Origin: Paulinella micropora
Lineage: Eukaryota; Cercozoa; Imbricatea; Euglyphida
NCBI GenBank assembly: GCA_009731375.1
Contig: BJOX01000357.1
Span: forward strand, 266,511 to 323,917
Length of the DNA stretch: 57,407 nucleotides
Direction of reading: 5' to 3'
In this document: positions 42,071 through 54,116 of the stretch, piece by piece
How the letters are laid out: every line of letters starts with the position of its first letter
Position numbering within the stretch: position 1 is the first letter of the stretch
Program-made: the position numbers and the translations under genes
Notes under the pieces: generated by a model
Database searches by the model: none
Seen by the model: only the letters and a program-made list of their open reading frames with translations
What the model was told of the DNA's origin: nothing

Positions 42071-45000
42071 GGATTCCGCAAAGGATGAGCCGGTAGTGGC
42101 CGCGATAGACGCGAGGTTGGAACACCTCTACGCAGCAAAAGCGGAATTGTTGCGGGGTACGATTGCGGGCATGGAGGATGCCGGTGATCAGCATGTCTAT
42201 ATAGATGTGCATTCGANNNNNNNNNNNNNNNNNNNNNNNNNNNNNNNNNNNNNNNNNNNNNNNNNNNNNNNNNNNNNNNNNNNNNNNNNNNNNNNNNNNN
42301 NNNNNNNNNNNNNNNNNNNNNNNNNNNNNNNNNNNNNNNNNNNNNNNNNNNNNNNNNNNNNNNNNNNNNNNNNNNNNNNNNNNNNNNNNNNNNNNNNNNN
42401 NNNNNNNNNNNNNNNNNNNNNNNNNNNNNNNNNNNNNNNNNNNNNNNNNNNNNNNNNNNNNNNNNNNNNNNNNNNNNNNNNNNNNNNNNNNNNNNNNNNN
42501 NNNNNNNNNNNNNNNNNNNNNNNNNNNNNNNNNNNNNNNNNNNNNNNNNNNNNNNNNNNNNNNNNNNNNNNNNNNNNNNNNNNNNNNNNNNNNNNNNNNN
42601 NNNNNNNNNNNNNNNNNNNNNNNNNNNNNNNNNNNNNNNNNNNNNNNNNNNNNNNNNNNNNNNNNNNNNNNNNNNNNNNNNNNNNNNNNNNNNNNNNNNN
42701 NNNNNNNNNNNNNNNNNNNNNNNNNNNNNNNNNNNNNNNNNNNNNNNNNNNNNNNNNNNNNNNNNNNNNNNNNNNNNNNNNNNNNNNNNNNNNNNNNNNN
42801 NNNNNNNNNNNNNNNNNNNNNNNNNNNNNNNNNNNNNNNNNNNNNNNNNNNNNNNNNNNNNNNNNNNNNNNNNNNNNNNNNNNNNNNNNNNNNNNNNNNN
42901 NNNNNNNNNNNNNNNNNNNNNNNNNNNNNNNNNNNNNNNNNNNNNNNNNNNNNNNNNNNNNNNNNNNNNNNNNNNNNNNNNNNNNNNNNATCTTTGATCT
43001 TAAGAGCGGGTTTTGGCTATTAATGAGTCATGTCGGTATCTCACAGCGTTTATGGTCGGAATGACTACATACGTGTGGAAGGTATTACCGATGGGTCTTA
43101 AGTGCTCTCCGGGTCTATTTCAGCATGCTATGACTAAGATGCTGGGGAAGGAGTACGACGATGAGGCGACGGTGGTTCGTCTTGGGTCGACGGAGGATTA
43201 TGCTTTCTGTTACATAGATGATATTATCATTTATTCAGAGAGTATGGAGAAACACGTGGAACACGTGCAGGACGTCTTGCGACGTATAAGCGCGTTTGGA
43301 TTGCGCTTGAATGCACAGAAATGTGACTTCGCACAAAGAAAGATACAGTACCTGGGATATGAGATCTCAGAGGGTCGGTGTGCGATTGCATATGAAAAGA
43401 GGAACTATGTAGCGTCTATGCCGATGCCAAAGACTCGGACGGACTTACATTCCTTTATATCGCTGGCTCAGTATTATGGTGAATTCATTCCGGGGTTTGC
43501 GGAAAGAGTAGCGGTGGTCAGGAAATTCCTGAAGCAAGGGGTCGGGGACGACCCATGGCCGGAGGAAGTCACGAGAGTGATGGCGGAGCTCAAGGATGAG
43601 ATCGCTAAAGACCCAAGGCAGGGAGGTCGAGTTCTTATGTTACCTGACTGGAAGGAACAGTTCGTGCTCGACACTGACGCGTCTTCGTACGCGGTAGGAG
43701 CGGTGCTTCAACAGATGGACAAGTCCATTGGGCAGTTGCGGCCCGTTATGTTCATCAGCCGGCAGCTGATACCGGCGGAAAAGGAATACTGCACAAGGCA
43801 GCGGGAAGCACTCGCTATAGTGTGGGCTTTCCAGAGGTTGCGGGAATACCTGTGGGGTACTCCTAACATTTTGGTTAGAACGGACCATCATAACCTGCTA
43901 TGGCTCATGTCTGGAGATCATACAGGTAGGTTGGCCAGGTGGCAGTTGGAATTGGCGGAGTATGACTTCACCATTCATTACATCAAGGGCAAAAGGAATG
44001 TTGTCCCTGATTTTTGTTCTCGGTATGAGGACAAGAGTGGACAGAAGGATAAGGCCGTTGATGATTTACAGCGACGTAATACGGTCAAGGAGGTGCGAAT
44101 GGCACAGTTTGAATTTCGAACGCCGGGGGCGGTGTTCGCAATCATGGGTCATGATGTGGATCTACATGATTGGGAGGAACAGGGAGCGGAAGACACCAAG
44201 TTGCCATCGGGGCTTTGGTATCATCCGTTCACGCATAATAACAATCAACGTGACACGCGCAGCGAGGAAGTGTCTGCGTTGGAAGCAGTCGAGGTAGCGG
44301 CACGAGACAAATGTGCATGCTGTTACTCGCCGATCGCGAGAGAGGCGTGTGAGGATATCCTATGGGCGGAAGCAAGGACCGCGGATAGGAAAGAGGGGGA
44401 GGATGTTATGGAAGGAAGGCAGGGTGCCTTTAACGCGGTCTTGTTACCGAAGGGCCCGATGTGCCTTAACTTGGAGGATGAAGAAAAAGTTAAGGAGGAA
44501 CATCTTTTTCAGTTACCGGAGGCACATCCGGAAAAGGTTCGATTCCAGTTGGAAACTGACACGGCAGTCAGACTGGCGTCGGTGGAAACTTTTCGGACTT
44601 TCACAAAGGAAAGTACGGAGTATAAGGAGTTGAGAGAACATCTGCTCAATCCACAGGCAAGGCCCGAGGACATTGACATAAGGAAACTCAAGCGGTGCTT
44701 GGTACTAAAGGATGGACTCCTTTGGTATATGGGAAAAGATGGCGTATATACCAATGAGGAGGATCGATGGTTGTTATGGGTTCCGCAGGAACTCAGAACG
44801 TCTTTGTTAATTGCGGCGCATCATTGTCCTATGCAGAGCCACCCGGGGGTGGAAAGGATGACGTGGTCGTTAAGGAGACGTTTTTGGTGGAATAACCTGG
44901 GAGAACGGGTTAAGGAGTTTGTGAAGGGTTGTCCTCATTGTCAGATGGCTAAGTTGCCATATAGGCCGAAGATGGGGCTTAAGGGTGAATATGATATCAC

Positions 45001-46662
45001 TCTGGATATTTTCGATACCTTGCATATCGATCATGTGGGTCCTTTTCCAGAGGCGGGAACGGAAAAATTCAAATATCTCTTAACGGTTATTGATCGAACT
45101 TCCAATTATGTCATTACTGTCCCTGTTACGGATGTGACAGCGGAAGTGACAGCGGCGGCGCTGATTGATCAGGTATTCGGCCGTATTGGGATACCGAGAA
45201 GGATTATTTCGGATAGAGGAACGAGTTTCGCGAATGAGGTTTCGCAAAGGATTGCCAAGTTCTTTGGGTTCGGTTGGCAGTATGTGACTGCTTTTAACCC
45301 AATGGCGAATGGTAAATTGAACGCGTTCACAGGACGTTGAAGGCAGCGTTGAAGACTTATTGTAAGAACAGCCAGCTTAACTGGGTATATGTGGTACCTA
45401 TGTTCACGTTTGCTGTCAACAATTTAGCTTCGGCGTCGTTAGGCGGACACGCGCGGGGTGTCAGTCCGCATCAGGTGGTCTATGGACGGGCGTTAAACAC
45501 GCCGACGGAACTGTTGTTTCCGCCTGATAAGTGGGAACCGTGTGAACTGTTAGGAGTTCGCTTACGAGCGATCGCGGAAGCACGGAGTGCGATTGAGAAG
45601 TGTCGGGAGACGCTGAGAGAGGTTCAGCGGGAACAGGAAATGGGCAAGTACTCTCATGTGGAGTACAAGGAAGGTGATACAGTGTTGCTGTATGTACCGA
45701 CGGTACCGAAAGGGGTATCGATTAAGTTTTACAATAAGTGGCATGGGCCATTTAAGATAGTACGTCAGACGGGTGCGTACAATTACAAGATTGCACCTAC
45801 GGGGGCACGTGGAAGGGAACAGATTGTTCATGTTCGTCGGTTGGCGAAGTTCAGTCCTTATTTGCTGGAGGACGAGAATGAGGAACAAGCGCTGAGGCGT
45901 ATTGCACCAGCGTTTAGACAGCCGCCAGCATTGCTTACGCGCAAGGAGCGTGAGGAGGCGTTGCGAAAGCAACAGAAGGAAGAAAAGGCTGAGGCCAGGA
46001 ATGCTGGACAACAGGATCGTTCGGCTTCGGACGTCAAGGTAGACGTCAAAGATGGGAGGGAAATTCCGAAGTCATCGGAAATGTCGGATCGGAAAGGCAC
46101 GGTATGGAAGAAACCGTGGATAGCCGGTAAGGAAGTGGCTAAGATCGACTGGCAGGTTGATAAGTTCTATCTATGTCGACCGCACGAGGATACGGTCATG
46201 GATAAGGACTTTGATTATTTCTTTTTAATGCAGGTTACGTATGTACAGCCTAGAACGCGGGTACGGGCTGCGTTGGGACTTGCTCCGACAATGCACTTTT
46301 GGAGGAGCAAGAGTGTTATTGATATGACGCGGGAAAGAATCTTTGCGCCAGTATTTCGAGACGGCAAAGATTTGGAGCAGTGGGATGCGTCCATCGAGAA
46401 GGACGATGAGGATTTTACACCATGGACGGTGCAAATGATGCCAAGGGTGGTGTTGGATATGCCGTTCGAGTTAACAGAGGAAAGGAGGATTCCGCTTCGT
46501 ATTTGGGACGAAGTCCAAAGTGCGGGCATATCATTTTTGTTGATAGGTGCACCAAGATGTGAGAAAGAAGTGGCGGCGAAGAAGAGAAGGGCTAAAGAGA
46601 CGCAGTCGGAAGCAGTAGAGCACAGGGGTCGAGGACGACCTCGGAAACAAGTCAAAACGTGA
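41955..46662 (+). CDS. pol: Pol: RT, RNase H, integrase (gap and two frameshifts)
   Basis: The frame enters an N gap at 42217. After it, FDLKSGF leads, across a one-base shift near 43012, into RT (SCRYLTAF, CYIDDIIIYSE at 43205-43237, with the Y-x-D-D active site). RNase H follows (FVLDTDASSYAVGAVLQQ and VRTDHHNLLWL). Integrase has an HHCC finger (HHCPMQSHPGV...CPHCQ), Asp at 45029 (HIDHVG) and Asp at 45212 (SDRGTSF). A one-base loss near 45317 shifts the frame immediately before the third catalytic Glu. The rest reads on to 46662, with a GPF-type motif (KWHGPFKIVRQTGAYNYKI), a long C-terminal extension and a final AT-hook-like GRGRPRKQ. Confidence 0.88.
42217..42989. other. Assembly gap (773 N)
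   Basis: The unknown bases lie between the Gag-PR end and the RT core. The real length is uncertain. Confidence 1.
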
Positions 46663-46956
46663 AGCTACGAAGTCTGATGTCGCTTACGGATCATTGGCTA
46701 CTTTGATTTTTCTACGGGAAAGGGGAGATCAAGACGGGGCATTTCTTTTAATGCCTGAGGTGAAAGAGCTAGGCTCGGGGGCACGAGTTCTCATGGGAGA
46801 CTCGCACTGGACGTGGACCAATTATTTTTACTTATTCGACAGCCGGGATGCTTCATGTCATGTATCGGTCGGTCGAGGGCGCCTTCGAATGAGGAGTCAG
46901 TCTTCGGCGTGGGGGTCGACCGCTTACATCGGCTTCCCCCAAGGGGGCAAAGGGAT
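46663..46956. other. 3-prime untranslated part of LTR element with polypurine tract
   Basis: No gene is seen between the pol stop and the 3-prime LTR. The last 16 bases, AAGGGGGCAAAGGGAT, are purine-rich and fit a plus-strand priming site. Confidence 0.6.
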
Positions 46957-47086
46957 TGTCGGCCGGCCCGTACATTACATAGTGGCATCAAGTGTTGTCC
47001 GGCTTGTCGTTACTTGACTCTTATGCTTGGTCTGCCCCTCTACAGTTGAGGTACGACTAAGTGTCAGAGTAGCTGTTCCGGTTACA
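46957..47086 (+). repeat. 3-prime LTR (130 bp)
   Basis: Same sequence as 37511-37640. It is followed by GTAG and then GGCAAGGGCTTGG of the host. Confidence 0.95.
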
Positions 47087-47090
47087 GTAG

Positions 47091-48055
47091 GGCAAGGGCT
47101 TGGTTTAGAATGGTTACTGTCTCCAGGGCATGCCACGGTGAGCTGTGCTCACGACGTAAGTTTCTGAGGCAAGTTTTTGTGGAGGGAAAGCTGGTTTTAT
47201 TTCAGTGGTAGCGAGTATGTTTTAGCATAATTGGAAAATGAAGTAATCCAGTCAGTCAGAAAATTATTGTAGATATGGGGGAAAAAAGAAAGTTGACAGA
47301 GCAAGTCCAAACGTCAAAAATCATGATTATTCAAGTTGTGGTAAAAACTACTATAAGTGATAGGTTGGCCCCACGGTAGGAGGTTATGAAGATTCTTCTA
47401 GGTTGGGTATTGGAGTAGTGGTATAGTTCCAAATGGAAATATTAGTCACCCCGGCTAGTTAGGCCGGGAGCCTGCAGGGCGGGTGGAAAAGAGAGCATAG
47501 TCAAGTTAAGGTAATTATGTGGTAAGGTTAGATAGGGTTAACCTGATAGGGTTGGATAGGGCAATATGCTATTATATAGCAAGAGGTGCGGAGAGCGGTA
47601 GCTGTAGGAGCTTAGCATATAGGGCAATGAATGGTTGGAAGGGCGGGTAATAGGGCTTGAATAGGTTAAAGAAAGTCCGCATGGAGAGGCTAGGAGAGCA
47701 CCAGTGCTAGGGCAGTCGAGGTAAATAAGGTTATTAAGGGCTGGAGTAGGGGGAGGGCTGTAACAAACTGAATCAACCGGACCACACATGGGGAGGCGAA
47801 GCCCCGGGAGCATCAGTGCTAGGGTAGTAGAAGTGAATAAGGTAAATAAGGGCTAATAAGGGCTAGAGCAGAGAGAGACGGGGGTATAACTAATTGAATC
47901 AATCGAACCACCGAACCAATCGAATTAGCATAGCCAATGGAACCAATCATGCCCAACCGAAATAAATGAATTAAACGAATCAACTGCAGTCAAGCAAGGC
48001 AATCGAATCAACCAACCAAATGAACAGACCACTTGAACCAGTGAAGCCGATGTGT
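47091..48055. other. Host sequence, no gene seen
   Basis: The left part is G/T/A-rich and includes two diverged copies of a segment with CACATGGGGAGGCGAAGCC-like and CATCAGTGCTAGGG sequence (about 47680-47850). From 47880 to 48050 an AACCAATCGA-like motif recurs irregularly. Stops are frequent in all frames. Confidence 0.5.
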
Positions 48056-48068
48056 CTGACCAAACGAG

Positions 48069-48512
48069 TTGAGTCGAAATGACGACAAGAAGGACTACGC
48101 TGTTGGGGAGGTTATAGCCTTCATTGATGATGGCCTACTCAAGTTAGGGATGATCATGGACGAAGACCCTACGGACGACCGCAACGACTTCCGAGTCTAC
48201 CAACTAGGCATCACTTCGCTGACGAATATGCAATACCGCCCAATCTACGTGGAACCGATTACTCATCCGGACGGCACTGTTGCAGAAGGACCGACGCACC
48301 TACAATGGACGCGGCCTCTCAACTCCTGGAAGAAGATGACACTCGACAGCGAGAACGATCAGGTCGTACATCGAAACATCCAGTTCAAGCCGAACTCCAG
48401 CAACAAGTCTAGTAAGGGCTACATCATCCCCGACCAGCTAAAACGTTTACGCAAACCTTACAACAGTAAGATGTACGAATTTCATGTCTTCAAGACTTTA
48501 AAGTCGAAGTAG
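48069..48512 (+). CDS. Orphan exon or gene fragment (147 aa)
   Basis: The frame follows a stop at 48057 and has no ATG near its start, so it is either an exon (GAGTTGAG could end an intron) or a fragment. It encodes YAVGEVIAFIDDGLLKLGMI, then YRPIYVEPITHPDGTVAEG and ends KMYEFHVFKTLKSK. Composition is balanced and coding-like. The G-E-V-I-A-F...L-G-M-I start resembles small SH3/BAH-like barrels such as occur at the ends of retroelement polyproteins, but I cannot place it. Confidence 0.45.
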   Translation: MSRNDDKKDYAVGEVIAFIDDGLLKLGMIMDEDPTDDRNDFRVYQLGITSLTNMQYRPIYVEPITHPDGTVAEGPTHLQWTRPLNSWKKMTLDSENDQVVHRNIQFKPNSSNKSSKGYIIPDQLKRLRKPYNSKMYEFHVFKTLKSK

Positions 48513-49570
48513 ACTCTCAAGTGGTTCTTGTTTTTGAATCGTCGACGGACTCCTTTTTATATACCACTTAACTCTCCACCCAACAAGTTAGTATTTTCTA
48601 CAGGCTTGTAAGATAGTAATATTCTCATATTTTGAATAGGAATCAGCTAAGGCAGGTCACACAATGCTATTACCGCTTTGAACAAGTAGTGATAGTGTTG
48701 GCTCTACGCTCCTACTCATGATGTATGTTTGGTATACTATATGTCCTGCCTCTGCATGTTGATACTACCTTGATCATTGCGCTGACACATATACGTACGC
48801 ACATAATCGTGCATTGATCTATATCTGCAATCTTTTTGATTCACTTTCTTTTTATACTTATTCACATATCAATCGGTCAATCATCTGTTACGACTCGTTT
48901 CGATCGCAACTCCAACCTACCGTTATGCCGGGTCTGGGGGGGGGGGNNNNNNNNNNNNNNNNNNNNNNNNNNNNNNNNNNNNNNNNNNNNNNNNNNNNNN
49001 NNNNNNNNNNNNNNNNNNNNNNNNNNNNNNNNNNNNNNNNNNNNNNNNNNNNNNNNNNNNNNNNNNNNNNNNNNNNNNNNNNNNNNNNNNNNNNNNNNNN
49101 NNNNNNNNNNNNNNNNNNNNNNNNNNNNNNNNNNNNNNNNNNNNNNNNNNNNNNNNNNNNNNNNNNNNNNNNNNNNNNNNNNNNNNNNNNNNNNNNNNNN
49201 NNNNNNNNNNNNNNNNNNNNNNNNNNNNNNNNNNNNNNNNNNNNNNNNNNNNNNNNNNNNNNNNNNNNNNNNNNNNNNNNNNNNNNNNNNNNNNNNNNNN
49301 NNNNNNNNNNNNNNNNNNNNNGGGGGGGGGGGGGGGGGGGGGGAGTTATCGGAATGAATACCGTACCGGACCGAATTATCAATATTGTGTTAAACTTTCT
49401 CCAAGTTTATACTTCAAGTTTAACTTCTATTTTTAGCCTAAGTTCCGTTACTTCATTTTTCCGTTTATTTATCAACTGTCATAACTTGTACTAAGTTATT
49501 ACGTTTTCAACTGCTGTTAACAGATCAATTTATTCACTCCCTTTACCGGTTAGCTTTTAGAAAATGTTAC
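48513..49570. other. Non-coding region with G-homopolymer gap
   Basis: A run of G on both sides of a 375-N gap (48947-49321) marks a poly-G tract that could not be read through. The remainder has no gene I can support. Confidence 0.6.
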
Positions 49571-50020
49571 GTGACTATTGCATTCCCCCCCCATATCTAC
49601 ACTTTGTTTCCCTAGACCGCTTTTTCCCGGCGGTTCCCAGTCATATGAAATAATAATGATAGGTAAAATAGGCATCTACGTCAGGAAAAGTGGCAGTCTT
49701 CCGTCTTTTTACTTTATTTTTTCCCAGACTGACTTGAAAACAGTGACCTTTAACTGCTACACAACTCGTGTTCCACTTGAAATATTCTCGTCAGTCAAGT
49801 AGTCTGACAAGTAAGCATACTGAAAAAACTGGAATTGACAGTCCTAGTGTCTTTTGGTATTTTTTCCTGATCTCGGAAGTACTAGTATCATGATGCTGAG
49901 ATCAATTGACAACCGTGTGTGTATTCAATTGATTGCCGGTTGGTGATTTCCTCGCATGAGGCTAGTCAAGACTTACAATCCAACGTGGCCGGCCGCCGGC
50001 GGCTGTCGGTTGATCATTAG
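49571..50020. other. Unique sequence, nothing recognised
   Basis: No open frame with coding character and no repeat structure is evident. Confidence 0.4.
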
Positions 50021-50022
50021 TA

Positions 50023-50317
50023 TTGCTAGGGACATTCAAGTGCCAAAAGAAAATTGGTTTTTCGGCTTTGTGTCACTTTTTCGGTTTTGGGTAACTTTTT
50101 CGTTTTTGTATTTGAAAGTTTTGAATTTTTCAAGTTTGGCTATATGCGTCCGCAAAATTGACGTAAAGTGATTTAGCGAAATGTTACAGTTCAATTTGAA
50201 AATTAAAAAGTTTGACAGATGATGATAGAAAACGAAAAGTGACCCAAAATTGAAAAAGTGACACAAAAATCGACTCTCAAAAATCATTTTTTGTTGACAC
50301 TTGAATGTCGCTAGCGA
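50023..50317. mobile_element. MITE, 295 bp, TA target duplication
   Basis: The ends TTGCTAGGGACATTCAAGTG and the complement of CACTTGAATGTCGCTAGCGA pair, and similarity continues inward for roughly 90 bases (both arms contain TTGTGTCACTTTTTC). TA flanks both ends. There is no coding capacity. The structure fits a Tc1/mariner-type foldback MITE. Confidence 0.75.
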
Positions 50318-50319
50318 TA

Positions 50320-50768
50320 TCCTGGGCCATACTATGATTGAAGGACGGTCTGTGGTGCGGCAACAGGCACGGTTACTACACTTGACTCCGCAGAGTCATC
50401 TACGTAACTTCAGTTCATTAAACGAAGTGACTGCTCCGACTATGATTCACTGGTATTTCACCTGCTCGCACCAAGTCAGGGCTTCACTGACAGTGCAGCC
50501 ATCATTCAGAGCTCTTTAATAAGAGTTCACCGGTCACGGTTGTACAAATACCCCTTGGCCAGTGGGGTTGTATACCGGTACTGACTAGGCTGACTCACAT
50601 TGGAGTCAGCGGAGTGTGTGTAATTCAAGTAAGTTGGTAAAGCTCATCAGTGCGCACCGACTCATCTCGAATGTACTACCGGTACATTAATACCACAATC
50701 CTTAATTAAGCAATCCGACTTCAACTGAATCAACGTTTCAATATGATAGTAATATCATCCTGCTTTAC
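50320..50768. other. Unique sequence with small palindromes
   Basis: GACTATGATT- and CCGGT-containing short palindromes occur (e.g. TACCCCTTGGCCAGTGGGG), but no gene is seen. Confidence 0.4.
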
Positions 50769-50882
50769 TCAGTGAAATTCATCCTCATCGTCCGACCATG
50801 ACTCGACAATATTAGATTCGGTGGCAGCATCAGTGTTAGTTTCATCGTCATCTTCATCATTGAATATAAATGCGCAGATAGT
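50769..50882 (-). CDS. Possible terminal exon with acidic C-terminus
   Basis: The minus-strand frame ends with a stop and encodes FIFNDEDDDETNTDAATESN followed by IVESWSDDEDEFH. Its regular acidic content contrasts with the surroundings. No start codon is present and a stop lies just upstream, so it would need splicing. Function is unknown. Confidence 0.3.
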   Translation of the reverse strand, partial: TICAFIFNDEDDDETNTDAATESNIVESWSDDEDEFH

Positions 50883-51189
50883 TTAACATTAGTCTAAGGA
50901 TAGTTTAATATTAGTCTAAGGATGGGCCCGCCCTATTGTGACGTAGAGTAGTACAACTTGGGCACTGGCGCTGCGATGCGACCACCGTGAAAGAAGTCGC
51001 GAAAAACCGCAACCACAGACTGCTGACGATGACTGATGAGTAGACACCAACGGAACTTGGGAAGCCACAGCTGGCAGCAGTGGTCCTACTTGAAGACATG
51101 ACGCAAACAGAGGCATAACATACAAGTGAAGGAGGGAGAAAGTAGTAGGAAGAAATAAGAAAAAGAAAAAGAAGGTGTTGATACAGAGA

Positions 51190-51472
51190 GAGAGAGAGAG
51201 AGAGCTGGGGGGGGGGGGGGGGGTATGTATGTATGTATGTATGAATGTATGTATGTATGTATGTATGTATGTATGTATGTACGTACGTATGTATGTATGT
51301 ATGTATGTATGTATTATGTATGTATGTACGTACGTATGTACGTATGTACGTATGTATGTATGTATGTATGTCTGTCTGTCTGTCTGTCTGTCTTTCTGTA
51401 TGTCTGTATGTATGTATGTATGTATATATGTATGTATGTCTGTATGTATGTATGTATGCATGTATGTATGTA

Positions 51473-51507
<35 letters not shown>

Positions 51508-51900
51508 ATGCATGCATGCATGCATGCATGCATGCATGCCTGTCTGTCTGTCTGTATGTCTGTATGTCTGTATACATGTTATGTATGTATGTAATGTATG
51601 TAATGTATGTAATGTATGTTATGTATCATGTATGTAATGTATGTAATGTATGTAATGTAAGTAATGTATGTAATGTATGTAATGTATGTATATATGCAAT
51701 GTATGTAATGTATTGCATATATACATACATGCAATGTATGTAATATATGCAATGTATGTAATGCATGTAATATATGTAATGTATGTAATGTATGTAATGT
51801 AATGTAATGTAATGTAATATATGTAATATATGTAATATATGTAATATATGTAATATATGCAATATATGTAATTTATGTAATTTAAGTTTTGTATGTTATG
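51190..51900. repeat. (TATG)n, TCTG and AATGTATGT arrays
   Basis: GA and G runs lead into (TATG)n, interrupted by (TCTG)n and GCATGCATGC tracts. From 51590 an eight- to nine-base unit, AATGTATGT, and later AATATATGT, takes over. Confidence 0.95.
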
Positions 51901-53345
51901 TATGTTATGTATTGTTATGTTATGTATGTTATGTATGTATGTTATGTATGTATGCGTATGTATGTATTATGTATGTATGTATGCATGCATGCATGCATGC
52001 ATGCACGTACGTACGTACGTTACGTTACTTTACGTACGAACGTACGTAACGTACGACGTTACTATGTACGTACGAAACGTACGTACGTAGTACACATGTA
52101 CGTACGTACGTACATGTACGTGTACGTATACGTAATTACGTATGAGTACGTCTACGTATACGTATGTACGTGTACGTGTACGCATACGTACGTACGTACG
52201 TAACGTACGACGTACGTACGTACGTACGTTACGTACGTACGTAGCGTACGTACGTGCGTACGTAACGTACGTAACGTTACGTATATACGTTATAACGCAT
52301 TACGTGCGTACATAGCGTACGTACATAGCATACGTACGTAACGTAACGTATATAACGTACGTAACGTACGTAACGTACGTGAACGTACGTAACGTGCGTA
52401 TGTATGTATGTATGTATGTATGTATGTATGTATGTATGTGTATGTATGTATGTATGTATGTATGGTATGTATGTATGTATGTATGTACGTACATACGTAA
52501 CGTGACGTAACGTAACGTAACGTAACGTAGCGTAACGTAGCGTAACGTAGCGTAACGTGACGTAAGGTGACGTAACGTAACGTAACGTAACGTAACGTAA
52601 CGTAACATAACGTAACATAACGAACGAACGAACGAACGAACGAACGTACATACGTACATACGTACCGTACGTACGTACCGAACGTACGGTACTACCGTAC
52701 GTACCGTACGTAAGTACGTATGTACGTATGTACGTACGCATGTATGTATATGTATGTCGTATGTATGTATGTATGTACGTGTACGTATGTACGTATGTAC
52801 GTGTACATGCGTACGTATGTACGTATGTACGTATGTATGTATGTATGTATGTATGTATGTATGTATGTATGTATGTATGTATGTATGTATGTATATGTAT
52901 GTATGTACGTATGTATGTATGTATGTATGTATTTATGTATGTATGTATGTATGTATGTATGTATGTATGTACGGACGTACGTAGTATGTATGTATGTATG
53001 TATGTATGTATGTATGTACGGACGTACGTATGCACGTACGTACGTACGTATGTACGCACGTATGTACGTACGTAAATATGCATGTACGTACGTTCGTACG
53101 GTAACGGTACGTACAGTACGTACGGACGGTACGTACGTACGGTACGTACGGTAGGTATGTACGGTAGGTATGTACGTACGTAATGTACGTAATGTACGTA
53201 TGTAATGTACGTAATGTACGTACGTACGGTACGTACGGTACGTACGACGTACCGTACGTGTACTTACGTACGTCGTACGTACGTGTACGTACGTAACGTA
53301 CGTAACGTACGTACATTATGTACGTACGTACGTATGTACGTACGT
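51900..53345. repeat. (ACGT)n, AACGT and ACGTATGT arrays
   Basis: The unit shifts from TATG to CGTA/ACGT, which is its own complement, with blocks of (AACGT)n at 52500-52620, (GAAC)n at 52619-52645 and mixed TATG/ACGT. Open frames through it are low-complexity artefacts. Confidence 0.95.
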
Positions 53346-53473
53346 ATGACATATGTATGTATGTATGTATGCATGTATATATGTATGTGTATGTATGCAT
53401 GCATGCATGTTATGTATGTATGCACATATGTATGTATGTATGTATGTATGTATGCATGTATGTATGTAAACAC

Positions 53474-53504
<31 letters not shown>

Positions 53505-53544
53505 TATGTTTTTGTACGTGTATGTATATTTGTATGCATATATG

Positions 53545-53576
<32 letters not shown>

Positions 53577-53638
53577 CATGCATGCATGCATGTATGTATG
53601 TATGTATGTATGCATGCATGCATGCATGTATGTATGTA

Positions 53639-53677
<39 letters not shown>

Positions 53678-53898
53678 ATGTATGTATGTATGTATGTGTA
53701 TGTATGTACACATATGTATGTATGTATGACATATGTATGTATGACATATGTATGTATGACATATTTATGTATGTATGTATGTATGTATTTATGTATTTAT
53801 GTATGTATTTATGTATGCATGTACGTATGCATGTATGTATGTAAGTACTTATGTATGTATGTATGTATGTATGTATGCATGTATGTACATTATGTATG

Positions 53899-53929
<31 letters not shown>

Positions 53930-54085
53930 CATATGTATGTATGTCATGTCATGTCATGTATGTATGTATGTATGTATGTATGTATGTATGTATGTACATA
54001 CGTATGTATGTATATATGTATCTATGTATGTATGTATGCATGCATGCATGCATGTATGTATGTAGATTGTATGTATGTATGTAAC

Positions 54086-54116
<31 letters not shown>

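Larger units (their letters stand above)
37511..47086 (+). mobile_element. Ty3/gypsy-order LTR retrotransposon, 9,576 bp (with N gap)
   Basis: Identical 130-bp LTRs (TGTCGG...TTACA) bound the element, and GTAG is duplicated at 37507-37510 and 47087-47090. A possible primer-binding site starts two bases after the 5-prime LTR (TGGAGCCACTAAC), and a purine-rich tract AAGGGGGCAAAGGGAT directly precedes the 3-prime LTR. The coding order is Gag, protease, RT, RNase H, integrase, which is the Ty3/gypsy order. A 773-N gap (42217-42989) hides the start of RT. Identical LTRs mean a recent insertion. Confidence 0.93.
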
